From: Bacteroidales bacterium WCE2004
Lineage (GTDB): Bacteria; Bacteroidota; Bacteroidia; Bacteroidales; UBA932
Direction: 5' to 3'
Assembly: GCA_900167895.1 (NCBI GenBank)
Contig: FUZR01000001.1
Location: 353,144-417,143 of the forward strand
DNA: 64,000 bases
Part shown: piece by piece, positions 8,457 to 15,916 of the stretch
Layout of the letters: every line of letters starts with the position of its first letter
Position numbering within the stretch: the stretch's first letter is position 1
The notes under the pieces: generated by a model
Seen by the model: the letters and a program-made list of their open reading frames with translations, nothing else
The model's database searches: none
Told to the model about the DNA's origin: nothing
Made by a program: the position numbers and the translations under genes

Positions 8457-8981
8457 ATGAATAAAGAAATTTACCTCGCCGGCGGCTGCTTCTGGGGCGC
8501 CGAGCACTATCTGAAACGCATCCGCGGTGTCGTGAGCACCGAGACAGGCTATGCCAACGGCAACATAGCCTATCCGACATACCGTGAAGTCTATACCGAC
8601 ACGACCGGCTATGCCGAGACCGTCCACGTGGTCTACGACCCCGACATCCTCGGCCTGGAGCGGCTCATCCAGATCTACTTCACCGCCATCGACCCGACCA
8701 GTCTCAACAAGCAGGGCGAGGACGAAGGCACGCGCTACCGCACCGGCATCTACTACACCGACCCCGAAGACCTGCCCGCCATCCGCAAGATCTACGACCG
8801 CGTCGCGGGCGAGATCAAGGCCCCGCTGGCCGTGGAGGTCAGGCCGCTCAAGAATTTCTACCGGGCGGAGGACTGCCACCAGGACTATCTCGACAAGAAT
8901 CCGCAGGGATATTGCCATATTTCCCCGGCCCTGATGGAGTTCGCCCGCACAGCCAACGACCCGGACAACGACACCGACTAG
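8457..8981 (+). CDS. msrA: Peptide-methionine (S)-S-oxide reductase MsrA
   Basis: A 174-residue repair enzyme that reduces methionine-S-sulfoxide in oxidised proteins. The catalytic motif GCFWGAEHY lies at residues 10-18 with Cys11 as the attacking thiol. YANGNIAYPTYREVYTDTTGYAE is the expected equivalent of the usual G-Y-x-G-G segment, and FYRAEDCHQDYLDKNPQGYCH carries the later recycling cysteines. It is an MsrA-only protein with no MsrB domain. The start codon must be 8457, since the motif lies right after it, yet the promoter box is almost adjacent, so the transcript is probably leaderless. The PriA-like gene follows 15 bases downstream and may be cotranscribed. Confidence 0.93.
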   Translation: MNKEIYLAGGCFWGAEHYLKRIRGVVSTETGYANGNIAYPTYREVYTDTTGYAETVHVVYDPDILGLERLIQIYFTAIDPTSLNKQGEDEGTRYRTGIYYTDPEDLPAIRKIYDRVAGEIKAPLAVEVRPLKNFYRAEDCHQDYLDKNPQGYCHISPALMEFARTANDPDNDTD

Positions 8982-8996
8982 ATTCTGTCCCCGGCG

Positions 8997-10583
8997 ATGA
9001 CGGCAGCCCCGACATACATCCAGGTGCTCCTGCCGGTCAAGCTCCGGTGGATTCCCACCTATCGCGCCGACATGCCGCTGCAGGCAGGCCGGCGCGTATG
9101 CGTAGAACTGGGACGCAGGCGCTACGACGGCGTGGTCTGGCGCACGCTGGAGCGGCCTGACCTGCCGCCGGAGCGCATCCAGCCCATCGTCGCCGTCCAG
9201 GACGAGCTCCCGCGCGTGACCGCGGAGGAGCTCCGTTTCTGGGAATTCCTTTCCGACTATTACCTCTGTACGCTCGGCGAAGTGTACAAGGCGGCATACC
9301 CGCTGCTCAAGCTGCGCAGCGAGCAGACGGCCGCCGACATCCTCGCGCGCCTGCAGCAGCGGCTCGCCCGCAAGGAGGAGCAGCTGGCGGGGCGGCACGG
9401 CGAGCGGGTGATGCAGCGGCTGAGTGCGGAGCGCGATGCGCTGCAGGCGCAGCTCGCCGCGTGCCGGGCGCAGTCCGGCTCCGCCGACAAGCCCGGCCGC
9501 CCCGCCCCCGGCAAGCCGCTGGTCCTGACGGCCGCCGGCCGGCGCGAGGCCTATCTTCCCGCCTTGCGGGAGGCCCTCGCCGCCGGGCGCCAGGCCCTGG
9601 TCCTCACCCCCGAAATCGCCTTCTGCGACCGGCTGGAGGCGCTTCTGGCCCCGGAATTCGGTCAGCAGCTGCTGGTCTTCCATTCCGGCAAGACACCGGT
9701 CCGCCGCCGCGCCGCCGCCGAGTCGCTGCGCTCCGGCTCCCCGGCCATCGTCCTGGGCACGCGCTCCGCGCTGTTTCTCCCCTACCGCGACCTCGGGCTC
9801 GTCGTCGTGGACGAGGAGCAGGACGCGGCCTACAAGCAGACCGACCCGGCTCCGCGCTACCACGGCCGCGACGCCGCCGTCGCCCTGGCGGGCATCCACG
9901 GCGCCCGCGTCCTGCTCGGCGCCGCCGTCCCCTCGCTGGAGACACTCCTGAACGTCCGCCTGGGCAAATACGACCTGGCCGACGGGCCTGCCGCCGCGCC
10001 GCGGGCCGAGGTCATCGACCTCGCCGCCGAGCGGCGCAAGAACGGCCTCGTCGGCACGTTCTCGCGCAAACTGATCGACGCCGTCCGCCGGACCGACGGC
10101 CCCGTCGTCCTGCTGCGCGGCTGGGAGAAGCCCGAGCCGCTGCAGGACGAGATCGCCGCGCTCTTCCCCGACCGGTCGATCCGCGTCCTGACGCTCAGCG
10201 CGTTGAAGCGCGAAGGCGCCTCCGGCGCGGCCCTGCTGGCCGTCCTGCAGGCCGACGCGCTGGTCTCGCGCGACGACTTCCGCGCCGACGAGCGCGCCGC
10301 GCAGATCGTCGGCACCCTGTGCCAGTTCGCCCCGCGCGTCATCGTCCAGACGGCTGTCCCGGCCCGCTTCGACGCCGCCCGCGGCACCGACGCCCTGCTC
10401 GACGAGCGCCGCCAGTTCGGCTTTCCTCCCTACACGCGCCTTGTCGAATTCCGCCGCCAGGGCAGCGGCGAGGTCGTCGAGCGCCACTTCCTGCCCCGCG
10501 ACCGCAGCCTCGCCGCCCGCAAGGCCGCCCTCGCCGCCGCCCTCCCCACCGGCACCTACCCCGACGTCGATCCTCTGGACTAA
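8997..10583 (+). CDS. Degenerate PriA-like primosomal protein lacking helicase and zinc motifs
   Basis: A 528-residue intact frame clearly related to PriA, the restart helicase that reloads the replisome on stalled forks, but far shorter than the usual 730-820 residues. Recognisable PriA segments are the N-terminal DNA-binding part (VLLPVKLRWIPTYRADMPL), LVLTPEIAF, FHSGKTPVRRR, IVLGTRSALFLPY, the DEEx-box region VVVDEEQDAAYKQTDPAPRYHGRD, LLGAAVPSLETLL, DDFRADERAAQIV and ERRQFGFPPYTRLVEF. The ATP-binding loop is gone: where PriA has GVTGSGKTEVY this protein has LTAAGRREAY. The zinc cysteine cluster, the TQM-type motif and the QVAGRAGR-type motif VI are also missing. A coiled, Gln/Arg-rich linker near residues 115-165 replaces the winged-helix region. 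No frameshift is visible, so it is probably expressed as a non-helicase PriA. Confidence 0.8.
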   Translation: MTAAPTYIQVLLPVKLRWIPTYRADMPLQAGRRVCVELGRRRYDGVVWRTLERPDLPPERIQPIVAVQDELPRVTAEELRFWEFLSDYYLCTLGEVYKAAYPLLKLRSEQTAADILARLQQRLARKEEQLAGRHGERVMQRLSAERDALQAQLAACRAQSGSADKPGRPAPGKPLVLTAAGRREAYLPALREALAAGRQALVLTPEIAFCDRLEALLAPEFGQQLLVFHSGKTPVRRRAAAESLRSGSPAIVLGTRSALFLPYRDLGLVVVDEEQDAAYKQTDPAPRYHGRDAAVALAGIHGARVLLGAAVPSLETLLNVRLGKYDLADGPAAAPRAEVIDLAAERRKNGLVGTFSRKLIDAVRRTDGPVVLLRGWEKPEPLQDEIAALFPDRSIRVLTLSALKREGASGAALLAVLQADALVSRDDFRADERAAQIVGTLCQFAPRVIVQTAVPARFDAARGTDALLDERRQFGFPPYTRLVEFRRQGSGEVVERHFLPRDRSLAARKAALAAALPTGTYPDVDPLD

Positions 10584-10594
10584 CCCCTTTCCCT

Positions 10595-11737
10595 ATGACG
10601 AATACAAAACTTCACGCTGTCTCAGCCCTCTTCCTCGCAGCCATCCTGGTCCTGTCCTGCGGACACGACAGAGGCCGCCGCGCCCCGATCGGATTCGAAG
10701 ACGAAGCCCGGGATACGATTTGCATCCACGTCCCGGAACTCTCCGGAACGCCTCCCGAATACGTTCGCGTGCTCAGGGCCGGTGATTATTACTATTTCGA
10801 AATCGAGCCATCCTTGAACGCCAGTCCGTCATTCTGGAAAGCAGTCGCAATAAATGGCTTCCGGGAAAAGGACCTCCCTACCCCCGGGGAGAATTTCAGC
10901 ATCTACAAACGGCGGGACAGCCTGATCGCTTCGTCCTACCGGGAAGGGCAAGTCCTGGTCTTCGACCCCAAAACGTGGACATGGAAAGATACCTGGAAAG
11001 ATACTTGGAAAGAAACTCGTAGCTCGGACATCGATCCTCTCCACTCTCTCTACCTCTACGAAGACGACGACTGGGTCATCCGCGGTACCGATCACGGCGA
11101 ATTCGGATCGGCATCCTGGTTCATCGACAAACAAAGCGGAGCTGAATACGCTTTCCTCACCCTCTCGGGAAAGGTACACCGGACAGACAGCTGCTTCTTC
11201 TTCGTCAAGGAGACGCGTATCATCGGAATTCCGGACCCGTCCATGGGTTTCCTCTGCGATTCGACGACCTGCTACGAAAAAGCCAAAGACGTCGGTCTAA
11301 TCGCCCACCACTTGCTCCAGGCAGATTATCTCGAACGCAGAAAAGCGTTTTTCCCGCCCTTGGTCAAGTTTGACGACGCTTATTCAGATGAAATCAAATA
11401 TGATGGCAACTACCGTTGGATCAATTCTTACGGAATTGATCCTTACGCCGAGTCAGACACCATGATCATCAATTCCTTCACGGACAGAGACACCTTGTAT
11501 TGCCTGCTCGACACACCCCAGCGCACGGTCCTGACGAAGCTGGACGGCAATCATCTCGCAGATGTCCACGCATTCCCGAAGCGGCTCGACTTCCGGGGCA
11601 GCATTCCGATCCTCAACGAACTGGACTACCCCATCGCATCCGGCGATCTCTTGTTCGGCCGAAATGATGACGGCTCTTACGAACTGCTCCAGCTCGGCAG
11701 CAACTACAGCCGCCTCATACACGTCCAGTTCCGCTAA
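10595..11737 (+). CDS. Hypothetical lipoprotein, possibly six-bladed beta-propeller type
   Basis: A 380-residue protein that follows the PriA-like gene by 11 bases. ATG 10595 gives a lipoprotein signal with a lipobox ending LVLSCG (Cys22), so it is probably membrane-anchored. The rest is rich in aspartate, tyrosine and short strand-like repeats (VLVFDPKTWTW, LYLYEDDDWVI, LFGRNDDGSYELLQLG), which resembles the 6-bladed propeller lipoproteins common in Bacteroidales, but no firm family signature was found. A threefold WKDT/WKET repeat lies near residues 129-140. Base composition is more AT-rich than the flanking PriA gene. Function unknown. Confidence 0.7.
   Translation: MTNTKLHAVSALFLAAILVLSCGHDRGRRAPIGFEDEARDTICIHVPELSGTPPEYVRVLRAGDYYYFEIEPSLNASPSFWKAVAINGFREKDLPTPGENFSIYKRRDSLIASSYREGQVLVFDPKTWTWKDTWKDTWKETRSSDIDPLHSLYLYEDDDWVIRGTDHGEFGSASWFIDKQSGAEYAFLTLSGKVHRTDSCFFFVKETRIIGIPDPSMGFLCDSTTCYEKAKDVGLIAHHLLQADYLERRKAFFPPLVKFDDAYSDEIKYDGNYRWINSYGIDPYAESDTMIINSFTDRDTLYCLLDTPQRTVLTKLDGNHLADVHAFPKRLDFRGSIPILNELDYPIASGDLLFGRNDDGSYELLQLGSNYSRLIHVQFR
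10979..11014 (+). repeat. Three tandem 12-bp units inside the lipoprotein gene
   Basis: Units at 10979-10990, 10991-11002 and 11003-11014 differ by a few bases and encode TWKD, TWKD, TWKE. Gain or loss of a unit keeps the reading frame. Confidence 0.75.
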
Positions 11738-11865
11738 CCGCAAACGCGTCCCGTTTTCGCATCTGCCTGTCTATCAAGCAATTCCTGTTTTGCTTTGGGG
11801 CATTTTCCCCTAAGCAAAATCACAATCATTTCATTAACAAACATTTGCAAAAACGGCCCGCCAGA

Positions 11866-11893
11866 AGATGCCCGATCGAATCGGGCATGACAG
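11866..11893. repeat. 28-bp palindromic repeat, copy 1 (AGAT-stem-ATGACAG)
   Basis: AGAT, then a perfect 7-bp stem GCCCGAT/ATCGGGC around a 3-base loop, then ATGACAG. It has the same 4-7-3-7-7 layout as the copies at 58609 and 59929. The flanks are conserved and the stem sequence differs. Confidence 0.7.
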
Positions 11894-11904
11894 GGAGGGG
11901 GAAA

Positions 11905-11931
11905 CAAAAAAAGCATCGCGGAAGCGATGCT
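11905..11931 (-). terminator. Intrinsic terminator of the tRNA-Glu transcript
   Basis: On the minus strand GCATCGC (11924-11930) pairs with GCGATGC (11913-11919), followed by seven T residues (11906-11912). It lies directly downstream of the tRNA. Confidence 0.85.
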
Positions 11932-11934
11932 CTC

Positions 11935-12009
11935 TGGTACTGGGTAGGAGAATCGAACTCCTATTGCGAGATTGAGAATCTCGAGTACTAACCGTTATAC
12001 GAACCCAGC
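11935..12009 (-). tRNA. tRNA-Glu (anticodon CTC), CCA encoded
   Basis: The minus-strand cloverleaf has acceptor GCTGGGT pairing with ACCCAGT (one G-T closing pair). The D arm contains AACGGTTAGTA, the anticodon stem CGAGA/TCTCG encloses loop TTCTCAA with anticodon CTC, and the T arm is AGGAGTTCGATTCTCCT. Discriminator A is followed by an encoded CCA (11935-11937). It reads GAG codons. No short variable-arm anomaly was seen. It has its own terminator, and no other tRNA lies nearby. Confidence 0.93.
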
Positions 12010-12079
12010 GTGTCGTTTGGGAATGCAAAGATACGCATATTTTTGGATTCCGCAAATTTTTTCGCACGACAGGCGAAAA

Positions 12080-13144
12080 TTATTTCATCCGGTAGGGCGC
12101 GTCGTCGTAGAGGATGTAGCGCTTGGCCTTGCGGATCCACTTCTGCTCCTCGAGCTTGACGTGCTCCTGGACGACGTCGAAGGTCAGGCGGCCGCGCAGG
12201 TACTCTTCGATCACCGGGTCGGCGACCTTGACGAAGAGCGAGTCGAACAGCTCGACCTGCGAGTAGCGTTCCGACAGGAAGCGCATCAGCTGCAGCGTGT
12301 GCAGCAGCGAATGGTACTGCGCGCCGGGCTGGAGCATGATCTGGTAGCCGTAGCACTTCTGCCCGGCATAGCGGCCGGCGGCCGGCGTGAACGAGCAGGG
12401 CCGCATCATCACGCCCGGCGGCGTGGGCAGGAAGCGGATGTCGCCGCTCTTGATGAACGGCGCGCCGAAATACTCATACGGCCGGGCCGTGCCGATGGCG
12501 GGTGTGATGGAGGTGTTGTTCCACAGGCCGCCGCCGGGATACATCTCGCAGGTGAACATCCCCGGGATGTCGGAGGCCGGCGCGATGGTCCAGGGCAGCA
12601 GGTCCTTGCCCACGTCGGAGACGAAAGCCGAAATGATGTGCAGGGGGAACTTCGCCCCGATCTCGCTGCAATAGAGGTGGCACAGCTCACCGAGCGTGAG
12701 GCCGTGCCGGTGCGCCACCTTGGGCGTCCAGATGTCGGACTCGACCGCCGGCATCGTGCCCTCGACCACGCGCCCGGCCGGGTTGATGTGGTCCACCACA
12801 TAGATGGACGGGCTCTCGGCCATCCGGGCGCACATCGACAGCAGCCGCATCACGTCGCGCGTGTAGTTGAAGTAGCGCGTGCCCACGTCCTGGATCTCCA
12901 CCACCACGGCATCCAGCCCCTCCAGCTCGGCCGCATCGAAATCGATGTGGTTGGTGTCGGGGGTCAGCTCGGTGTCGCGCGGGCTGAAGATGCGCTCGAG
13001 GTTGCCGCGTTCGCGGAAAATGTCATACAGGTAGCGCCCGCGGTGCGGGTCCCAGCAGTTCTGCGTGCAGAAACAGGCGACCCGGCCCTCGCGGAGGCTT
13101 CTGTCGAGCTGCTCCTCGACCGGAGTGGTGCGGAATGAGAACAT
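12080..13144 (-). CDS. DUF1343 / NamZ-like exo-beta-N-acetylmuramidase family protein
   Basis: A 354-residue member of the DUF1343 family, whose characterised member NamZ (GH171) removes terminal N-acetylmuramic acid from peptidoglycan fragments. Family segments visible are VVVEIQDVGTRYFNYTRDV, YVVDHINPAGRVVEGTM, LTLGELCHLYCSEI, the core GGLWNNTSITPAIGTARPYE followed by YFGAPFI, and QKCYGYQIML. There is no signal peptide from the chosen ATG, so it is probably cytosolic, unlike secreted NamZ. It starts 3 bases after the phosphohexomutase stop and is surely cotranscribed with it. That fits amino-sugar recycling, since the mutase may supply glucosamine-1-phosphate. Confidence 0.85.
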   Translation of the reverse strand: MFSFRTTPVEEQLDRSLREGRVACFCTQNCWDPHRGRYLYDIFRERGNLERIFSPRDTELTPDTNHIDFDAAELEGLDAVVVEIQDVGTRYFNYTRDVMRLLSMCARMAESPSIYVVDHINPAGRVVEGTMPAVESDIWTPKVAHRHGLTLGELCHLYCSEIGAKFPLHIISAFVSDVGKDLLPWTIAPASDIPGMFTCEMYPGGGLWNNTSITPAIGTARPYEYFGAPFIKSGDIRFLPTPPGVMMRPCSFTPAAGRYAGQKCYGYQIMLQPGAQYHSLLHTLQLMRFLSERYSQVELFDSLFVKVADPVIEEYLRGRLTFDVVQEHVKLEEQKWIRKAKRYILYDDAPYRMK

Positions 13145-13147
13145 AAG

Positions 13148-14569
13148 CTATGCGCCGATGATGCGTTGGGCCAGTGCGATGACTTCCTCGCCGAGGCGCT
13201 GCGCCTCCTCCTCGGTCTGCGCCTCGGAGTAGATGCGGATGATCGGCTCGGTGTTGGACTTGCGGAGGTGCACCCACTGCTTGCGGGCCTCGAAATCGAT
13301 CTTGACGCCGTCGACGGTGTTGACCTTCTCGTCCTTGAAGTGCTCCTTCATCGCATCCAGGATGCGGTCGATCAGAGCCTTGTCGCTCAGGTCGATGCGG
13401 TTCTTGGCGATGAAGTAAGGAGGGAGCGTGGCCTTGTAGGCGCTCACGCTCATGCCCTTGTGGGCCAGGTGGCTGAGGAACAGCGCCACGCCGACCATGG
13501 CGTCGCGGCCGCAGTGGCTGGCGGGATAGATCACGCCGCCGTTGCCCTCGCCGCCGATCAGCGCGCCCACCTCATGCATCTTGGTGGTCACGTTGACCTC
13601 GCCCACGGCCGCGGCATAGTAGGTGCCGCCGTGGGCCTCCGTGACATCGCGCAGGGCGCGGCTGGAGCTGAGGTTGGAGACGGTATTGCGCGGGCTGACG
13701 CCCGCCTTCTCGGCGCGCTCCAGCAGGTAGTCGGCCACGGCCACGAGGGTGTATTCCTCCACGAACGGCCGGCCATCCTCGCAGATGAACGCGAGCCGGT
13801 CCACGTCCGGATCGACGCTGATGCCCAGGTCGGCGTGCTCGCGGACGACCGTCTCGCTGAGCTCGACGAGGTTCTTGGGCAGCGGCTCCGGGTTGTGGGC
13901 GAAGTCGCCCGTAGGCTCACCGTTGAGCGTGATGCACTTCACGCCGAGGCGCTCCAGCAGGCGCGGCATGATGATGCCGCCCACGGAATTGATGGCGTCG
14001 AGCACCACCGTGAAGCCGGCCTTGCGGACGGCCTCGACGTCCACGGCCTCCAGGGCCAGGACGGCGTCGATGTGCTCGTCGGTGAAATCGTGCTCTTCGA
14101 TGCTGCCCAGCGCATCGACTTCGGCGAAGTCGAAATCCCCGCTCTCGGCGAGGTCCAGGATGGCCTGGCCTTCGGCCGCGGTCAGGAACTCGCCCCGCTC
14201 GTTGAGGAGCTTGAGGGCGTTCCACTGCCGCGGGTTGTGGCTGGCAGTCAGGATGATGCCGCCGTCCGCCTGCGCGAACACCACGGCCAGTTCGGTCGTG
14301 GGCGTGGAGGCAAAGCCGCAGCGGACCACGTCCACGCCGCAGGCGACGAGGGTGCCGCAGACGAGCTGTTCGACCATCGCGCCGCTGATGCGGGCGTCGC
14401 GGCCGACGACGACTTTATATCTGTTGCCGCTGTTGGGCGCGGGCTTGCGCTGCTTCAGGCAGGCACAGTATGCATAGGTGAACTTGACGATATCGACGGG
14501 GGTCAGGGCCTCGCCGGGGGCGCCGCCGATGGTGCCGCGGATACCGGAGATTGATTTTATCAGTGTCAT
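13148..14569 (-). CDS. glmM: Phosphoglucosamine mutase / phosphohexomutase
   Basis: A 473-residue alpha-D-phosphohexomutase. SISGIRGTIG is the N-terminal substrate loop, the active-site serine lies in TASHNPRQWNALK, the metal loop is DPDVDRLAF, the sugar loop is GGEGNGGVIYP, and the phosphate loop is RKSNTEPIIRIYSEA. GlmM interconverts glucosamine-6-phosphate and glucosamine-1-phosphate for UDP-GlcNAc and cell-wall synthesis. The symbol is likely but phosphomannomutase activity cannot be excluded. ATG 14569 is chosen because the longer frame (to 14623) passes through a promoter box at 14576-14583. That leaves only 6 bases between box and start, predicting a leaderless message. The NamZ-like gene follows in the same operon. 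Confidence 0.85.
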   Translation of the reverse strand: MTLIKSISGIRGTIGGAPGEALTPVDIVKFTYAYCACLKQRKPAPNSGNRYKVVVGRDARISGAMVEQLVCGTLVACGVDVVRCGFASTPTTELAVVFAQADGGIILTASHNPRQWNALKLLNERGEFLTAAEGQAILDLAESGDFDFAEVDALGSIEEHDFTDEHIDAVLALEAVDVEAVRKAGFTVVLDAINSVGGIIMPRLLERLGVKCITLNGEPTGDFAHNPEPLPKNLVELSETVVREHADLGISVDPDVDRLAFICEDGRPFVEEYTLVAVADYLLERAEKAGVSPRNTVSNLSSSRALRDVTEAHGGTYYAAAVGEVNVTTKMHEVGALIGGEGNGGVIYPASHCGRDAMVGVALFLSHLAHKGMSVSAYKATLPPYFIAKNRIDLSDKALIDRILDAMKEHFKDEKVNTVDGVKIDFEARKQWVHLRKSNTEPIIRIYSEAQTEEEAQRLGEEVIALAQRIIGA

Positions 14570-14575
14570 AGTTTG

Positions 14576-14583
14576 CAAAATTA
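14576..14583 (-). promoter_or_regulatory. Bacteroidota -7 promoter box of the phosphohexomutase operon (predicted leaderless)
   Basis: TAATTTTG on the minus strand, ending 6 bases before ATG 14569. Transcription would begin at the start codon. Confidence 0.65.
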
Positions 14584-14596
14584 CGAAAATAATTCT

Positions 14597-14604
14597 TATC
14601 TTTG
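14597..14604 (+). promoter_or_regulatory. Bacteroidota -7 promoter box of the L31 gene
   Basis: TATCTTTG, 26 bases before ATG 14631. It faces away from the phosphohexomutase promoter, the two boxes being 13 bases apart. Confidence 0.75.
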
Positions 14605-14630
14605 CGCCCGATTCAAAAAACACTAGTGTA

Positions 14631-14882
14631 ATGAAAAAAGGAATCCATCCCGAAACCTACCGTCTTGTAGCTTTCAAGGATATGTCAAACGAGGACGTGT
14701 TCATCACCCGCTCCTGCGCTACCAGCAAGGAGAACATCACCATCGACGGTGTCGAGTACCCCCTCGTGAAGCTTGAGATTTCCAACACATCTCATCCTTT
14801 CTACACCGGCAAGATGAAAATCGTCGACAGCGCCGGTCGTGTTGATATGTTCTATCAGAGATACAAGAGCCGCAAGAAGTAA
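14631..14882 (+). CDS. rpmE2: 50S ribosomal protein L31 type B
   Basis: An 83-residue ribosomal protein. MKKGIHPETYRLVAFKDMSN followed by FITRSCATSKENI is typical of L31 type B, and HPFYTGKMKIVDSAGRVDMFYQRY is the conserved C-terminal half. The zinc-binding CxxC pairs of the type A form are absent, consistent with the zinc-independent B paralogue. The true ATG is 14631, since upstream in-frame codons lie within the promoter. It is a single-gene unit with its own terminator. Confidence 0.95.
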   Translation: MKKGIHPETYRLVAFKDMSNEDVFITRSCATSKENITIDGVEYPLVKLEISNTSHPFYTGKMKIVDSAGRVDMFYQRYKSRKK

Positions 14883-14910
14883 TCCGCTTCTGCGAAGCAA
14901 TATGGTTGAA

Positions 14911-14947
14911 GAAATCCCGGACACAAGGTGCCCGGGATTCTTTTTTG
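14911..14947 (+). terminator. Intrinsic terminator after L31
   Basis: AATCCCGG (14913-14920) pairs with CCGGGATT (14932-14939), followed by a run of T from 14941. It may also act on the convergent SPFH gene through the reverse complement. Confidence 0.8.
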
Positions 14948-14962
14948 CGTATGTGCCTGCGG

Positions 14963-15805
14963 CTATTTGCCGAGGGACGGCAGGTTGATCATCATGCCGC
15001 CCTGGCCGGAGGTGACCTGCGGCAGCTGGCCGTTCCACTTCTCGATCCAGTCCTCCTGGATGATGAACGGGCTCAGGGAGGCGGAGATGGTGCGGTTGTA
15101 GTAGGCCTCGGCGTCGGCCTTGACGCGGGTGGCCTCGGCCTCGCCCTTCGCCTTGGCGATGGCGATCTGCGCGTTGGCCTCGGCCTGCTTGACCAGGTTC
15201 TCGGCCTTCAGGGCCTCCTGGATGGCCTGGTTCTTGGCCTCGATGGCGGCGCTCAGGGACTGCGGCGGGGTGATCTGGGAGGTGAATTCCTGCACCTTGA
15301 AGCCTTCTTCGTTGAGCGAGCGCTCCAGCATCGCGCGGACTTCCTGCTCGAACTTGGCGCGGTTGGCCATCAGCTCGTCAGAAGTATAGTTGTTGGCGGA
15401 GATACGATAAGCGTCGTAGATGCAGGTGCGGATGTAGCCCATCTCGATCTCACGCAGGGACTGGCGGTACTTGTTGAAGACGTAGGCTGCCTTGGAGCGG
15501 TCCAGCTGGTAGGCCATCATCGGATCCATCGTGAAGGTGGCGGCGTCCTTGGTCGTGACCGTGAAGGGATCATAGTTGACGCGCTGGATGAACACGGGAT
15601 AGGTGAAGACGCGCGTGGTGATCGGGTTGAAGAAGGTCAGGCCGGAGACCTGGTTGGCGACGAGCTCGCCCTGGTCGGTCAGCGAGAATTTCTTGAACTT
15701 GATGCCGATCTCGGAGTTGTCCACCATCTTCGTGCAGGTGGCCAGGAAGAGGATGAACGCACCCAGGCAGATGCCCAGAACAGAATAGAACTTAACTTTT
15801 TTCAT
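14963..15805 (-). CDS. SPFH/prohibitin-domain membrane protein
   Basis: A 280-residue stomatin/prohibitin (Band 7) protein. The N-terminus MKKVKFYSVLGICLGAFILF is a membrane segment ending in LATC, so it may be an inner-membrane anchor or a lipobox. The SPFH domain runs to about residue 180 (EIGIKFKKFSLTDQGELVAN, then VFTYPVFIQRVNYDPF and VRAMLERSLNEEGFKVQEF). A long alanine/glutamate-rich coiled coil follows near residues 180-245, the oligomerisation helix of the family. Such proteins form large membrane rings and influence proteases or membrane organisation. ATG 15805 is used, because the longer frame would need a TTG start. It is a single gene. Confidence 0.88.
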   Translation of the reverse strand: MKKVKFYSVLGICLGAFILFLATCTKMVDNSEIGIKFKKFSLTDQGELVANQVSGLTFFNPITTRVFTYPVFIQRVNYDPFTVTTKDAATFTMDPMMAYQLDRSKAAYVFNKYRQSLREIEMGYIRTCIYDAYRISANNYTSDELMANRAKFEQEVRAMLERSLNEEGFKVQEFTSQITPPQSLSAAIEAKNQAIQEALKAENLVKQAEANAQIAIAKAKGEAEATRVKADAEAYYNRTISASLSPFIIQEDWIEKWNGQLPQVTSGQGGMMINLPSLGK

Positions 15806-15845
15806 ATCGGATAAGGTAGTATTTTGCAACCTTCAAATGTACAAT

Positions 15846-15875
15846 AAAAAACAATCCGGCACAAGACCGGATTGT
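15846..15875 (-). terminator. Intrinsic terminator of the epimerase-esterase operon
   Basis: A 9-bp stem (ACAATCCGG 15851-15859 with CCGGATTGT 15867-15875) is followed on the minus strand by a T-run (15846-15850). It lies 40 bases downstream of the esterase stop. Confidence 0.8.
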
Positions 15876-15916
15876 AAGGGAAGCAAGCTTATCGCAAGTT
15901 CAGTTTCTTAAATTTA

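Larger units (their letters stand above)
11738..11934. other. Intergenic stretch between the lipoprotein gene and tRNA-Glu
   Basis: No gene was seen here. It holds the palindromic repeat at 11866-11893 and the tRNA terminator at 11905-11931. The remainder is AT-rich and carries the pair TTTGGGGCATT...CCCCTAAGCAAAA near 11790-11820, which can form a GGGG/CCCC hairpin that may end the lipoprotein message. Confidence 0.5.

Noticed and set aside
8997..10583. PriA-like gene as a frameshifted pseudogene
   Set aside because: Conserved PriA blocks occur in order in a single frame from start to end, with no internal stop; motif losses are by substitution and deletion, not frame change.
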